From Amycolatopsis sp. GM8 (lineage in GTDB: Bacteria > Actinomycetota > Actinomycetes > Mycobacteriales > Pseudonocardiaceae): a stretch of 64,000 nt of DNA. Position numbers and translations under genes: made by a program. The stretch is taken from positions 248,001 through 312,000 of the forward strand of contig NZ_JAJKFK010000001.1 of the NCBI RefSeq assembly GCF_021653975.1. Reading direction: 5' to 3'. Of this stretch, positions 25,277-33,980 are shown piece by piece. The notes under the pieces are model-generated. The model was given only the letters and a program-made list of their open reading frames with translations, was not told the origin of the DNA and did no database searches. Each line of letters begins with the position of its first letter. Position 1 is the first letter of the stretch.

Positions 25277-26461
25277 TCAGGCGACAGTCGCGGCTGGGTT
25301 CGCGAGCAGCACGGCGGTGATCGCGCCGAGGGTCGCCCAGTCCACCAGCGGGCGTTCGAGGAGATCGCCGTAGCGGTGGATTTCGACGTAGGTGCGTTCG
25401 GTGTCGTCGGCGACGCCGTGAGCGTTCGCGTCGGTACGGGCGTGTTGCAGTTCGTCGCGGGTGAGTTCGATGGCGAACACGTGTTGCTGGTGCCCGGACA
25501 AGGTGGCGGCTGGCTGGCGGGCTTGGTGGACGTGGATGCGGTCGGCAGTGACCTTGATACCGGTCTCCTCGGCGAGTTCGGCGACGGCCTGCTCGATCGG
25601 TGAGGCGGGTTTGAATCCTGAGCCGCCCGGCAGTTCCCGCACGAATCCGTCGGCGGTGGTGGCCGGTGATCGAAACTCGCGGACGATGACGACCTCGGTG
25701 TCGGCGAGCTCGGGTGCGCGGTGGTAGGCGACGACCGTGGAGATGTCGGGTCGGGACAGCACCACCTCGTTGGCCTTCTCGCGCTGTTCGGCGGCGACCC
25801 AGACGACGGCGTGGAACGCCCAGAACAGCACGATGCGTCGCTGGGGTCCAACGCGGAAGGTCCATTCCAGTCGGCCGGACCGAAGTTTGTTGCCGGCGCG
25901 TTCCTGGGCGGTCAGCCAGTTCTGGAAGGAGCCGGTGCGCCAGAGCAGCAATGGGACGTGGCGGTGGCCGTCGGCGCGGCGGGCGCCGACGCCGATGTGG
26001 TCGAGTGCCAGTGCGACCGTATTGGCGAGGTCGTCGGCGAGCGGGATGCCGGCTTCGGTGGCGTAGTCGCGCTGGTAGTTCACGTGCTCGGCATCGGGCG
26101 GGGTGCCGAGCACGACGCGACCGGAGTCCTTCCAGCGCCCAAATTCGTCGTTGGTGGTGTGGCCGGGCAGGCCGGGGCCTCGCGGAATCCAGAACAGCAC
26201 GACGTCGGCGCGGTCGCCCCAGCGCAGTTCCCAGGTTCGGTTGTCGTCGTAGTCGGGCCAGCGTTCGCCGTTTCGCGGTTCGGGAACGAACACGACCAGA
26301 TCGCCCTCCACGCGCCATTGGCTGGTGATTTCGGCGATGGCCTTGGGACGCCAGCCGTCCACGTCCTCGGTGCGCGGCGTGGGGCCGCAGAGGAAGATGC
26401 TGGCTTCATAGCCTTCCGGTGGTTCTTCGCCGGCGTGAACGAGAATGACGTTGCTGGGCAA
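25277..26461 (-). CDS. Nucleoside 2-deoxyribosyltransferase-like/Nudix fusion protein
   Basis: A 394-residue two-domain protein. Residues 1-150 resemble the nucleoside 2-deoxyribosyltransferase-like family: VHAGEEPPEGYEASIFLCGP, then FVPEPRNGERWPDYDDNRTW, the acidic TNDEFGRWKDSGRVVLGTPP. Residues 210-394 form a Nudix hydrolase with REFRSPATTADGFVRELPGG and a Nudix helix AVAELAEETGI, in which the first half of the box (G-x5-E) is poorly conserved, so hydrolase activity may be altered. The start is TTG at 26461, supported by AGGAGGT eight bases upstream. Such proteins probably clean or remodel modified nucleotides. It stands alone next to recombinase relics. Confidence 0.82.
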   Translation of the reverse strand: MPSNVILVHAGEEPPEGYEASIFLCGPTPRTEDVDGWRPKAIAEITSQWRVEGDLVVFVPEPRNGERWPDYDDNRTWELRWGDRADVVLFWIPRGPGLPGHTTNDEFGRWKDSGRVVLGTPPDAEHVNYQRDYATEAGIPLADDLANTVALALDHIGVGARRADGHRHVPLLLWRTGSFQNWLTAQERAGNKLRSGRLEWTFRVGPQRRIVLFWAFHAVVWVAAEQREKANEVVLSRPDISTVVAYHRAPELADTEVVIVREFRSPATTADGFVRELPGGSGFKPASPIEQAVAELAEETGIKVTADRIHVHQARQPAATLSGHQQHVFAIELTRDELQHARTDANAHGVADDTERTYVEIHRYGDLLERPLVDWATLGAITAVLLANPAATVA

Positions 26462-27099
26462 GGGTTTCTACCTCCTGATGTTGGTGCTTTTGCCGGGGTG
26501 GGCGGTAGTGATGATGTAGTTCATCGGACGGGTCGCATAGGTGCAACATCGCGCTGCACGACAACCTCGCCCCGGACCATGTCGCCGTGCACAGCGCGCG
26601 GGCGCGGAAGAAGCTTCTCGCCGACCCCGCCCTCCGCGGCTACCGACCGGGGGCACCTTCCGGACCCGTACTACCGGATCTTCGGTCTCTTCGAGTTGGG
26701 GACCCGCGGCGACCTCGTCGGTTGATCGCGCGGCAGCCGCGGGCGTGCAACCCCGGTGAGTATCGGTGCGGGTCGAGGTCGCGTTGGAGTTCGAGGAACC
26801 GCGGCGGCATGGTCGCCGCGGTGTGCGTCCCGTCGTTGGGGTCGGTGGAGCCCCATCCGGCCATGCCGGGGCCGCAGATCATCAGGGTCATGGTGCGGCC
26901 GGGGTCGACCTCGGTGACTTCGTGGAAGACCTCGGTCCCCGTGGAATTGCATTAGATGCAAGGCTGCGCGGAGATCGGATCCCGCGAGCAGGTGTGATCC
27001 CGGTCGTAGTAGCGACCCTACAGCAGGCGTTCTGACCTGCTCGTTTGGCGTATTGCGTGCATCTGTTGCATGATTCACGCGCCGAATGAAGGGGTGATC
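26462..27099. other. Remnant-rich gap before the recombinase unit
   Basis: Coding-like pieces in several frames: HVAVHSARARKKLLADPALR and PDPYYRIFGLFELGTRGDLV on the plus strand, and a minus-strand piece described separately. The A+T-richer stretch at 26945-27075 with ATTAGATGCA and TGCATCTGTTGCAT may hold the left end or promoter of the recombinase unit. Confidence 0.4.
26755..26955 (-). pseudogene. Fragment of an unknown gene at the edge of the recombinase unit
   Basis: The minus strand reads TGTEVFHEVTEVDPGRTMTL, MICGPGMAGWGSTDPNDGTH and MPPRFLELQRDLDPHRYSP with good bias, but no start codon with a ribosome site and no upstream continuation past about 26955, where A+T-richer DNA begins. 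It looks like a host gene cut at the border of the inserted unit. Confidence 0.5.
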
Positions 27100-28218
27100 A
27101 TGGTCGACGCGCCACCTGAGCCGCCGGGGTCCGCCCGGCTGGTGCTTCAGCAGGGCGTGCGGCTGCTTCATCCGGAGGATGTCGTCTACAGCGCGATGTT
27201 GGACGGGTGGGGGATGCAGCTGCGCGGTGGCCGCCGGTTGCGGGACAGGACGGTCAAGGCGTACCGGCGCGACGTCGAGCGCTTCTTCGTCTTCTCCGCG
27301 GAGTACCCGTGGTGCTGGACGGCGAGCCATTTCGACGAGTGGATGACCACGTTGATCAGTGAGCGTGGCCTGGCGAGGTCGACGTTGCGCGCCTATCAGC
27401 TCGCCGTTCAGTCCTTTTGCGACTACATCACCTCCCCGCATTACCACTGGGCCAAGGAGTGCGAGGCGAGGTTCGGCACCCATCCGGTGCAGGTGTGCCA
27501 CGAGTGGAACACCGTGGCACACCTGGTCGACTACGAGGGCGATCCGGCACGTCGGCCGATGACGCGCAAGGAAATCCCGCTCCTGTTCGATTATGCCGAC
27601 GATCAGGTGGAGAACGCGGTTCGGCTGCGCCGCAAGGGCGCGCTGGCTGCCTACCGCGACGCGACCGTGTTCAAGGCGATCTACGGGTGGGGCCTGCGCT
27701 GCCAGGAAACGTCCAAACTGGATCTCGTCGACTTCTATCGCAGCCCCGAGGCGCCGGAGCTGGGCCGGTTCGGGAAGCTGCATGTGCGCTGGGGCAAGGC
27801 AAGCCGAGGATCCCCGCCGAAGCGCCGCACCGTGGCTTCCCTGATGCCGTGGGCGGTGGAGGCGGTGGAGGACTACGTGGTCAACGTACGGCCGCGACTG
27901 GGCTTTCCGGAGGTCGCGGCACTGTGGGTCACCGAGCGGGGAAACCGGTTGCGCCCGCGGGAGATCGAGAGCCGTTTCGCCGAGTACCGCGATGAGCTGG
28001 GCCTGCCGAGCGACCTGACGCCGCACTGTCTGCGGCATTCGTACATCACGCACCTGATCGAGGATGGGGTCGACGCGAAGTTCGTGCAGGAGCAGGCCGG
28101 TCACCGGTTCGCCAGCACGACCGCGATCTACACCGCGGTCGACGGCGATTTCATGAACAAGATGATGCGCAAGGCCCTGGACAAGGCGTTGACGACCGAG
28201 GAGGAGTTGGCCACATGA
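27100..28218 (+). CDS. Tyrosine recombinase/integrase, first gene of a three-gene unit
   Basis: Site-specific DNA recombinase of 372 residues. A SAM-like N-terminal domain (RTVKAYRRDVERFFVFSAEY) is followed by the catalytic domain: Arg in GWGLRCQETSKL, Lys in HVRWGKASRG, the box HCLRHSYITHL (H-x2-R), His in EQAGHRFASTT and the nucleophile Tyr in AIYTAV. All catalytic residues are present. ATG at 27100 is preferred over 27070 because AGGGG precedes it. Its stop overlaps the next start as ATGA, so the three genes are co-translated. By family and layout it corresponds to TnpA of Tn554-type elements. Confidence 0.9.
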   Translation: MVDAPPEPPGSARLVLQQGVRLLHPEDVVYSAMLDGWGMQLRGGRRLRDRTVKAYRRDVERFFVFSAEYPWCWTASHFDEWMTTLISERGLARSTLRAYQLAVQSFCDYITSPHYHWAKECEARFGTHPVQVCHEWNTVAHLVDYEGDPARRPMTRKEIPLLFDYADDQVENAVRLRRKGALAAYRDATVFKAIYGWGLRCQETSKLDLVDFYRSPEAPELGRFGKLHVRWGKASRGSPPKRRTVASLMPWAVEAVEDYVVNVRPRLGFPEVAALWVTERGNRLRPREIESRFAEYRDELGLPSDLTPHCLRHSYITHLIEDGVDAKFVQEQAGHRFASTTAIYTAVDGDFMNKMMRKALDKALTTEEELAT

Positions 28219-28568
28219 CCGCGAAGCTGGATTACCGATGGCACCTTCGGGAGGTCATGGCCACCCGGGGCATGTTCTCCACTACCGACCTGCGGCCGCT
28301 GCTGGCCGAACGCGGGATCGATCTGTCTGCGAGTCAGGTCTACCGGCTGGTGGTCGAGCGGCCGGAACGGTTGAGCCTGAAGGTGTTGATGGCCCTGCTG
28401 GACATCCTCGGTTGCCGGATGGAGGAGCTAGTCGAGCCGGTCGCCGCCCGTGGGGCGCAGCGTCGCCGCAAGGTCGCGGGCGAATCCGCCAGCCCTGAGG
28501 CCGACTTGCGCGGCGTCGGCGACCTGCGCCCGAAACGGGCCCGGGTTGTCACCGACCGCGATGAATGA
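28215..28568 (+). CDS. Small Cro/XRE-type HTH protein
   Basis: A 117-residue protein with an HTH of the Cro/C1 type: FSTTDLRPLLAERGIDLSAS, QVYRLVVERPERLSLKVLMA, LLDILGCRMEELVEP. The C-terminal 40 residues are basic and disordered. It overlaps the integrase stop (ATGA) and the next gene start by eight bases. In this position it may act as accessory DNA-binding factor or regulator of the recombinases, like TnpC of Tn554 by position though not evidently by sequence. Confidence 0.8.
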   Translation: MTAKLDYRWHLREVMATRGMFSTTDLRPLLAERGIDLSASQVYRLVVERPERLSLKVLMALLDILGCRMEELVEPVAARGAQRRRKVAGESASPEADLRGVGDLRPKRARVVTDRDE

Positions 28569-31089
28569 CGCCGGCGACCGGCCGTCCCGCTTCCTGACCG
28601 ACCCACTGACCGTCATTACCGAAGCTGTCACGGCGATCGAGCCCGACCTCGATCGCGACCTGGTCGTGCGCGTCGTCACCGACGTCGCGGGACGGCGACC
28701 GGAGCAGCGGCTCCTTGCCCAGGCGCTGCATGAGGCGCCAGACCTGCTCACGTCCGGCAGCCCCGAAGGCCCCCGCCGGATCGAGTGGCTGGTCCGTGCC
28801 CTGCAACAGGAGGGCGCGGAGCGCGCGGTGCGGCCAGCGTGCGCTGTCTGCGGCGTGATCAAGCAGCTGATCTGCACGACCCCGGACGGGCGCCGTTGCT
28901 GCGGTTCGTGCGCCGCGCGGCGCACTCAGCCGCTGGTCACCTGCCACGGCTGCGGCCGCGAGCGGCCCGGCGCGGTCCGTGTCCGGTCCGGCGAGCTGAT
29001 TTGCGCTCGGTGCGCGCAGGTTCAGGCCCGTACTGAGCACCGGCCCTTCTTGCTCGAACACTTGGCGAAGCTGGAGACCGGCCTGGACGAGCAGGTCCTG
29101 GCCCGGGTCATCGACGGTGCCTTGCCGCTTGGATATCAGCGGCGGGTCGTTTGCTGGGAGCTCGATGCGAACCCGGCGCTGCTGAGCATGAACGCCGCGA
29201 AGGGATCGCTGCGTTTGGTGGCCCTGGCCGACGCGCTCATCGCCGCCGGCGCCCGCGGGGTCGCGGCTCCCGCCTGTGTGCTCTGCGGTCAGGCCGGACA
29301 GCGGCTGCGCCACACGCTCGAGGGACGCCGGTGCTGTCGACGGTGTTTCAACCAGGACCGGCAAGAGCCGTGCTCGCGGTGCGGCAAGCGCCGGCTTTCC
29401 GCGGCACGCACGCCCGCCGGGGAGCCGCTGTGCGAATGGTGCAACCGCAGCGACCCGGTCAACCACGAGCGCTGCACCGGCTGCGACATGGTGACCCTGA
29501 TCAAGCATCGCGAGGGCGACGAGCGGCTTTGCCGGAAATGCTGGCCGGGCGCCACGGCAACCTGCTCGATCTGCGGCCAGACCAGGCCGTGCTACTTCGC
29601 CGACACCGCGTCCGCTCGCTGCAATCCCTGCACCCGGCGGCTGCGCACCAGACCCTGCTCCAGTTGCGGCCAGTCGAAGATCGTGTGCACGCGCACCGCC
29701 GACGGCGAACCGATCTGCTACACCTGCGGCCGGATTCCGCGTTCATGCCAAGGCTGTTCCGAGGTCAAGATCATCGCCGCCCGCCTGCCGGAGGGCTCGT
29801 TCTGCCAGCGCTGCTACCGCCAGCACCCCGCCTCGAAGCGGACCTGCACCTCGTGCGGAGTCGTCGAGCAGCTTCATCACCACGGTCTCTGCGTGCGCTG
29901 TGCCGCGCGCGACCGGCTGCACCAGTGGGCCAGCCAGGAAGACGGCTCGATCCCGAGCGCCGTCGCCCCGGTCGTCCAGGCGCTGGCAAACACCGACCCG
30001 GAGCGGCTGATGGCCTGGCTGGACCGCTCCTCCGCAGCAGCCGTCCTGCAAGCCTTGCTGCACGCCGGGGAGCCGCCGTCGCACGACGCGCTCGACGAGC
30101 ACCTGCCCAGCAGATCCGTCCAGTACCTCCGAGCGGTGCTCGTCAACGCCAAGGTGCTCGAACCCCGCGACGAGTACCTCGCCGTCCTGGAGTGGTGGTT
30201 GCCCGGTGAGCTGGCCCGCATCCACGATGACGCCGAGCGCCGCGTGGTCGCGTCGTTCGCCCGTTGGCACCACCTGAACAAGCTTCGCAGCCGGTCCCGC
30301 CGCCGGCACCTGAGCTACAGCGAGCATTTCTACGTTCGCAAGCAGCTGCGGGCCACTATCCACCTGGTGATCTGGCTCCGGAAGCAGGACCGCGCACTCG
30401 GCACCTGCACCCAGGCCGACCTCGACCGCTACCTGGCCTCCGGGGCAGGAAACCGCTACCTCTGCAAGAAGTTCGTCGACTGGGCCACGCGCCGCGGCCA
30501 CACCCGGAAGCTCGAGATCTCCACCGTCGACCATCAGAGTGCGGGCGTGAAGGCGATCCCCGAGGACGAGCGCTGGGCGCTGCTGCGGCGGCTGCTACAT
30601 GACGACCAGCTCGATCCTGTCATCCGGTTCAGCGGCCTGCTCGTGCTGCTGTTCGCTCAGCCCGCCAGCCGCATCGTCCGGCTGACCACCGACCAGATCA
30701 TCATCACAACGAAGGGCAAGACCCAGATCCTGATCGGCCGCAAGCCACTCGACCTGCCGCCGCCGCTCGACGACCTCGCTCGGCAGCTTCTTCACCGCCG
30801 TCGAGGCCATGCCCTGCTCGGACACACCGGCGAGAACCGATGGTTGATTCCCGGAGGCGCCCCCAGGCAACCCCTGACCGAAGGTGCCCTCCTGCTCCGC
30901 CTCCGGCCGCTGGGCATCCTGACCCGTCCCGCACGCAACGCCGCGATGATGGACCTCGCCGCCCAGCTACCGGCAGCGGTATTGAGCCACCTGCTCGGTC
31001 TCAGCGACCCCACGGCAGCCGACTGGGTCCAGGAAGCGGGAGCCTATCGCGCCGCCTACGCCGCCGACATCGCCCGCAAGACCTCCTGA
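28561..31089 (+). CDS. Large zinc-ribbon protein with degenerate tyrosine-recombinase domain
   Basis: An 842-residue protein. Between residues 90 and 470 there are 18 CxxC knuckles (for example CAVC, CGSC, CHGC, CARC, CVLC, CSRC, CTGC, CSIC), enough for nine four-Cys zinc ribbons. The region VLEPRDEYLAVLEWWLPGEL precedes a C-terminal recombinase-like fold: an N-terminal SAM-like part (IHLVIWLRKQDRALGT), Arg box QPASRIVRLTTDQI and a last box RNAAMMDLAAQLPAAVLSHL in which the expected His residues are changed and the Tyr is replaced (TAADWVQ). Catalysis is therefore doubtful; it may be a partner or target-recognition subunit of the integrase. ATG 28561 is used; it overlaps the HTH gene. Confidence 0.8.
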   Translation: MNDAGDRPSRFLTDPLTVITEAVTAIEPDLDRDLVVRVVTDVAGRRPEQRLLAQALHEAPDLLTSGSPEGPRRIEWLVRALQQEGAERAVRPACAVCGVIKQLICTTPDGRRCCGSCAARRTQPLVTCHGCGRERPGAVRVRSGELICARCAQVQARTEHRPFLLEHLAKLETGLDEQVLARVIDGALPLGYQRRVVCWELDANPALLSMNAAKGSLRLVALADALIAAGARGVAAPACVLCGQAGQRLRHTLEGRRCCRRCFNQDRQEPCSRCGKRRLSAARTPAGEPLCEWCNRSDPVNHERCTGCDMVTLIKHREGDERLCRKCWPGATATCSICGQTRPCYFADTASARCNPCTRRLRTRPCSSCGQSKIVCTRTADGEPICYTCGRIPRSCQGCSEVKIIAARLPEGSFCQRCYRQHPASKRTCTSCGVVEQLHHHGLCVRCAARDRLHQWASQEDGSIPSAVAPVVQALANTDPERLMAWLDRSSAAAVLQALLHAGEPPSHDALDEHLPSRSVQYLRAVLVNAKVLEPRDEYLAVLEWWLPGELARIHDDAERRVVASFARWHHLNKLRSRSRRRHLSYSEHFYVRKQLRATIHLVIWLRKQDRALGTCTQADLDRYLASGAGNRYLCKKFVDWATRRGHTRKLEISTVDHQSAGVKAIPEDERWALLRRLLHDDQLDPVIRFSGLLVLLFAQPASRIVRLTTDQIIITTKGKTQILIGRKPLDLPPPLDDLARQLLHRRRGHALLGHTGENRWLIPGGAPRQPLTEGALLLRLRPLGILTRPARNAAMMDLAAQLPAAVLSHLLGLSDPTAADWVQEAGAYRAAYAADIARKTS

Positions 31090-31281
31090 TCACCCAGTTG
31101 ACCGGGTGTGGGAACCGCCCGGGCTGAGTCCGTCCGAGCGATCTTCGGGGCGGTTCGCCGAAAACGTCGGTGCTCGCCGGTACGTTCACAGTGGAGAAAC
31201 CGGTTCGGCACGCACCGTGACCTCGTTGGGTTTCGGTTGCCTGGTCAACCGGATTCCGGATTGATGGGCAGGAGGACCCCG

Positions 31282-31425
31282 ATGGACGAAGAGCAAGCAC
31301 CGAAGTCCAGTTTGTACGAGCCGCCGCTGATCACCGAGGTGGGCGACTTCGCCGAGGTAACCCAGGGCCAGTACTCGAGGAACCGCTCCGACGATGGCGA
31401 TGCTGGGGGCTACTTCCCCGGATGA
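31282..31425 (+). CDS. Lasso peptide precursor
   Basis: A 47-residue precursor with AGGAGG seven bases before ATG 31282. The leader has the actinobacterial recognition sequence YEPPLITEVGDF, which is bound by the RRE protein, and a Thr two residues before the predicted cut. The predicted core is GQYSRNRSDDGDAGGYFPG (19 residues): Gly1 would form the macrolactam with Asp9, giving a nine-residue ring, and residues 10-19 thread through it. Asp8 is absent, so Asp9 is the natural acceptor. The stop overlaps the cyclase start as ATGA. Asp10-Gly11 and Asp12-Ala13 are possible sites for the methyltransferase of this cluster. Confidence 0.9.
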   Translation: MDEEQAPKSSLYEPPLITEVGDFAEVTQGQYSRNRSDDGDAGGYFPG

Positions 31426-33269
31426 CCGCCGCCCGCGGGGATGCAACGAGGGAACATCGTCGGCTCGGTGGTCCTGGCTGGTGGTGCGCACTGCCCGATG
31501 TCGAGGACGCCGTGCCGACGGCGACCGTCCTGCGGAGCGTCGGCACGGTCGCGGCCCGGCATCCGTCCGGACGCGCGTGGATCATGTCGCACCCGGATGC
31601 TCCGCCGCCGCAAGTACTTGCCGCCGGCCCGGTCACGCTGGCAATCCTCGGACCATCGCCGTTGGGGCCGGCACAGCTGTCGTCCCTCCGGATCGCCGCA
31701 GCCAGCGGTGACCTTTCCTCGCTGATGGCGTGCGCCGGCGACGCGCACGTGATGCTCGCCGAGCCCGGCCAGGTTAGGGCAATGGCGGACGCGGTGGGGT
31801 TTCGCCGGTTGTTCACGGCCCACTACAAGGGTGTCCCGGTCGTGGCCAGTCACGCCGACGTCCTCCGTCGGCTGGTCGACGCTCCGGTCGATCGAGCATG
31901 GCTCGCGGCGAAGCTCACCAGCCCGGAGATTCCCCACGCTATCCGGGATTCTCGCTCACCGTTCCTCGGCGTCGAGCCGGTCCCAGCCGGGCATGCCGTC
32001 GAGGTCGACGGCCGGCGCGCACGGACGCGACCGTGGTGGCGGCCACCGTGCCCAGAACTGTCCCTTGCCCAGGGCGCGGACAATCTACGAACGGCGTTGC
32101 GCAACGCAGTCGGGAACCGGGTCGCCGCAGCGGCGGGGCGGGTGAGCGTGCAGCTGTCGGGTGGTCTAGATTCCACGGCGCTGGCCTGTCTGGCGGGCTC
32201 GGCGGATCCGCTGCTGGTGACCACTGCGGGTTCCTCCCCGGTCGACGACGATCTCGCCTGGGCCCGCCGCGTCGCCGCGGCGCTGCCGGGTGCCGAGCAT
32301 CGAATGTTCGGCCCGACCGAGATCGCTCTGTTCTTCGCCGATCTCGATCAGCCGCTGGCGGGGATGGACGAGCCGTGCTCGTTCACCGCGGCCGCGGCCC
32401 GACAACGCTACGTGGCTTCGGTGCTCGCCGAGCACCATGTCGGCGTGCATCTCAACGGGCAGGGCGGCGACGAGGTGCTGCTGGCGCCCGGCGCGTTCCT
32501 TGCTGGGCTCCCGCGCGGCCGCCGGTCGACGTGGCAGCAGATCCGTGGTCACGCCGCGTTGCGCGGCATCTCGGCCACGGCGCTGGTCAGTGCGATCGTC
32601 CGCCGCCCGAGCTACCCGGCCTGGCTCCGGCACACGGCCGTCACCTTGCGGCGAGAGGCGCCGATTGCCACCGAGCTGGTCGCCTGGGAGGCGGCGCCGC
32701 TGCTGCCCGCATGGGCGAGCACCGAGGCAGAGCAGTTGGTGGCCGGCCTGCTGACACAGGCCAATCCGCTGCCGGTGCACCTGGACGCCGGCGTGCACGC
32801 CGGCGTCGTGCGGATACGAGCGTCGGCTTACCGGGCCGCGCTCTACCGCGACGCGATGGCCGCCGAGGGTGTGCCGACGGCGATGCCGTTTTTCGACCAC
32901 GCCGTGGTGGCCGCGTGCCTGGCGGTGCGGCCCGAGCAGCGCACCGATCCGTGGCAGCCGAAACCGTTGCTACGACAGGCATTGCGGTCCGTCGCCCCCG
33001 GCATTCTGTTGTCACGCAGAACAAAAGGGTTCTACAACCACGATATCTACCGGGGCTGGGCGGCGAATCACGACCAGATGCAGGGCCTGCTCGCCGAGTC
33101 TCGCGTGGCGCGACTGGGCCTGGTCGACGAGCAGGTGCTCCGCCGCGAGCTCGCGAGGTTCGGCCCCACCGGGCTGCCGCCCGCGTTCGTGACCGACCTG
33201 ATCGCACTGGAAACCTGGCTCCGGGATCTGACGCCCGCGCTGCCGAAAGCGGGACGTGCATGCGCCTGA
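31422..33269 (+). CDS. Lasso peptide isopeptide-forming cyclase (asparagine synthetase-like)
   Basis: ATP-dependent enzyme of 615 residues that adenylates the acceptor Asp of the core and closes the ring on the free N-terminal amine. The ATP-pyrophosphatase P-loop VSVQLSGGLDSTALACLA is at residues 241-258, MDEPCSFTAAAARQRYV and LNGQGGDEVLLAPG follow as in asparagine synthetases, and the late KGFYNHDIYRG is typical of the lasso C proteins. The N-terminal glutaminase-like domain is present but lacks a catalytic Cys at the start, as expected. It overlaps the precursor stop and the RRE gene, showing tight coupling. Confidence 0.93.
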   Translation: MTAARGDATREHRRLGGPGWWCALPDVEDAVPTATVLRSVGTVAARHPSGRAWIMSHPDAPPPQVLAAGPVTLAILGPSPLGPAQLSSLRIAAASGDLSSLMACAGDAHVMLAEPGQVRAMADAVGFRRLFTAHYKGVPVVASHADVLRRLVDAPVDRAWLAAKLTSPEIPHAIRDSRSPFLGVEPVPAGHAVEVDGRRARTRPWWRPPCPELSLAQGADNLRTALRNAVGNRVAAAAGRVSVQLSGGLDSTALACLAGSADPLLVTTAGSSPVDDDLAWARRVAAALPGAEHRMFGPTEIALFFADLDQPLAGMDEPCSFTAAAARQRYVASVLAEHHVGVHLNGQGGDEVLLAPGAFLAGLPRGRRSTWQQIRGHAALRGISATALVSAIVRRPSYPAWLRHTAVTLRREAPIATELVAWEAAPLLPAWASTEAEQLVAGLLTQANPLPVHLDAGVHAGVVRIRASAYRAALYRDAMAAEGVPTAMPFFDHAVVAACLAVRPEQRTDPWQPKPLLRQALRSVAPGILLSRRTKGFYNHDIYRGWAANHDQMQGLLAESRVARLGLVDEQVLRRELARFGPTGLPPAFVTDLIALETWLRDLTPALPKAGRACA

Positions 33270-33544
33270 TCCGCCGCAACCCGGCACGGTCGGCCCTGGT
33301 GCTGGCCCGTGGTGTCGCAGCCACCCCGGTCGGGGACGGGACGATGCTGGTCGATCGGCGCGGAACGCTGCTGCACCTCAACACCACCGCCGCGGTCATG
33401 CTGGACGCCCTGCTCGCCGGCGGGCTGGACGCCGCGGCCACGGCCGCCCACCAGCGGTTCGAGATCACCGAGGACACCGCCCGCGCCGACGCCGTGCGGC
33501 TGCTGGCGCAGCTGCTGGACCGCAAGCTGGTGAGGTGGACGTGA
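33260..33544 (+). CDS. Lasso RRE protein (PqqD-like, B1)
   Basis: A 94-residue PqqD-type RiPP recognition element that binds the YxxPxL-type leader and presents it to the peptidase. The segments GVAATPVGDGTMLVDRRGTL, LHLNTTAAVMLDALLAGGLD and AVRLLAQLLDRKLVRW match the family. ATG 33260 lies inside the end of the cyclase gene; its own stop overlaps the next GTG as GTGA. Length is normal. Confidence 0.9.
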   Translation: MRLIRRNPARSALVLARGVAATPVGDGTMLVDRRGTLLHLNTTAAVMLDALLAGGLDAAATAAHQRFEITEDTARADAVRLLAQLLDRKLVRWT

Positions 33545-33960
33545 GCACCCCAACCGTGCTGGAAGCCCCGGTCCCGCTCGCTCCGGGCGAGCGCGCTCGC
33601 GGTCTGCTCGCCGTCGGTGCGGCCCGGCTGATCCTCGCCGCTACCCGCGGCCGTCCAACCCGGATTCGCGCGGTCCTGCGCATTCTGCGCGTCGGCGCCA
33701 GCCCGGCCGGGCTCGAGGCCGCCGTACGGGCGCGGGCGTGCGTCACCACGGTGTCGCTGCGCTGCGCGAGCGATCACGGCTGCCTGCTGCGCTCGGTGGC
33801 GATCGTCGTGGCCTGCCGCCTCACCGGACGGTCGGTGCTCTGGCAGGTCGGGACCGCGTCGCCACCGCCTGCGTCGCACGCCTGGGTGGAGGCCGCCGAC
33901 ACGCCGGTCGGCGAGCCGTTCGACCCCCGTTTGCTCTACAGCCCGATCATCACCGCCTGA
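33541..33960 (+). CDS. Lasso leader peptidase (transglutaminase-like, B2)
   Basis: A 139-residue cysteine protease that removes the leader before cyclisation. The catalytic Cys is in SDHGCLLRSVAIVVACRL, the His in SHAWVEA and the Asp in EPFDPRLLY, the usual order for lasso B2 proteins. GTG 33541 overlaps the stop of the B1 gene, so B1 and B2 are made as a coupled pair, as in most actinobacterial clusters. Confidence 0.9.
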   Translation: MSTPTVLEAPVPLAPGERARGLLAVGAARLILAATRGRPTRIRAVLRILRVGASPAGLEAAVRARACVTTVSLRCASDHGCLLRSVAIVVACRLTGRSVLWQVGTASPPPASHAWVEAADTPVGEPFDPRLLYSPIITA

Positions 33961-33980
33961 GCCCTGGAAGGATCGTCAAC

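Larger units (their letters stand above)
27100..31089 (+). mobile_element. Tn554-like three-recombinase-gene unit
   Basis: Three overlapping genes (integrase, small HTH, large zinc-ribbon recombinase-like protein) with 4-bp and 8-bp overlaps. Tn554 and related elements also carry two tyrosine recombinases and a small third protein. The true ends are not visible; the left end probably lies between 26955 and 27060, the right between 31089 and 31250. A fragment of the large gene at 20860 and recombinase relics near 54 kb suggest that related units have moved in this region before. Confidence 0.6.

Noticed and set aside
26671-28104. A 477-residue open frame on the minus strand
   Set aside because: It lies opposite the integrase gene, whose protein has all catalytic residues. 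The minus frame is an effect of GC3 bias.
28450-28560. Upstream ATG at 28450 for the zinc-ribbon protein
   Set aside because: It would add 37 residues entirely inside the HTH gene with shadow-like composition; ATG 28561 fits the overlapping-start pattern of the unit.
31898-33544. A 548-codon plus-strand frame across the cyclase gene
   Set aside because: Only the final 94 codons (from ATG 33260) are real, as the RRE protein; the rest is a shadow of the cyclase.
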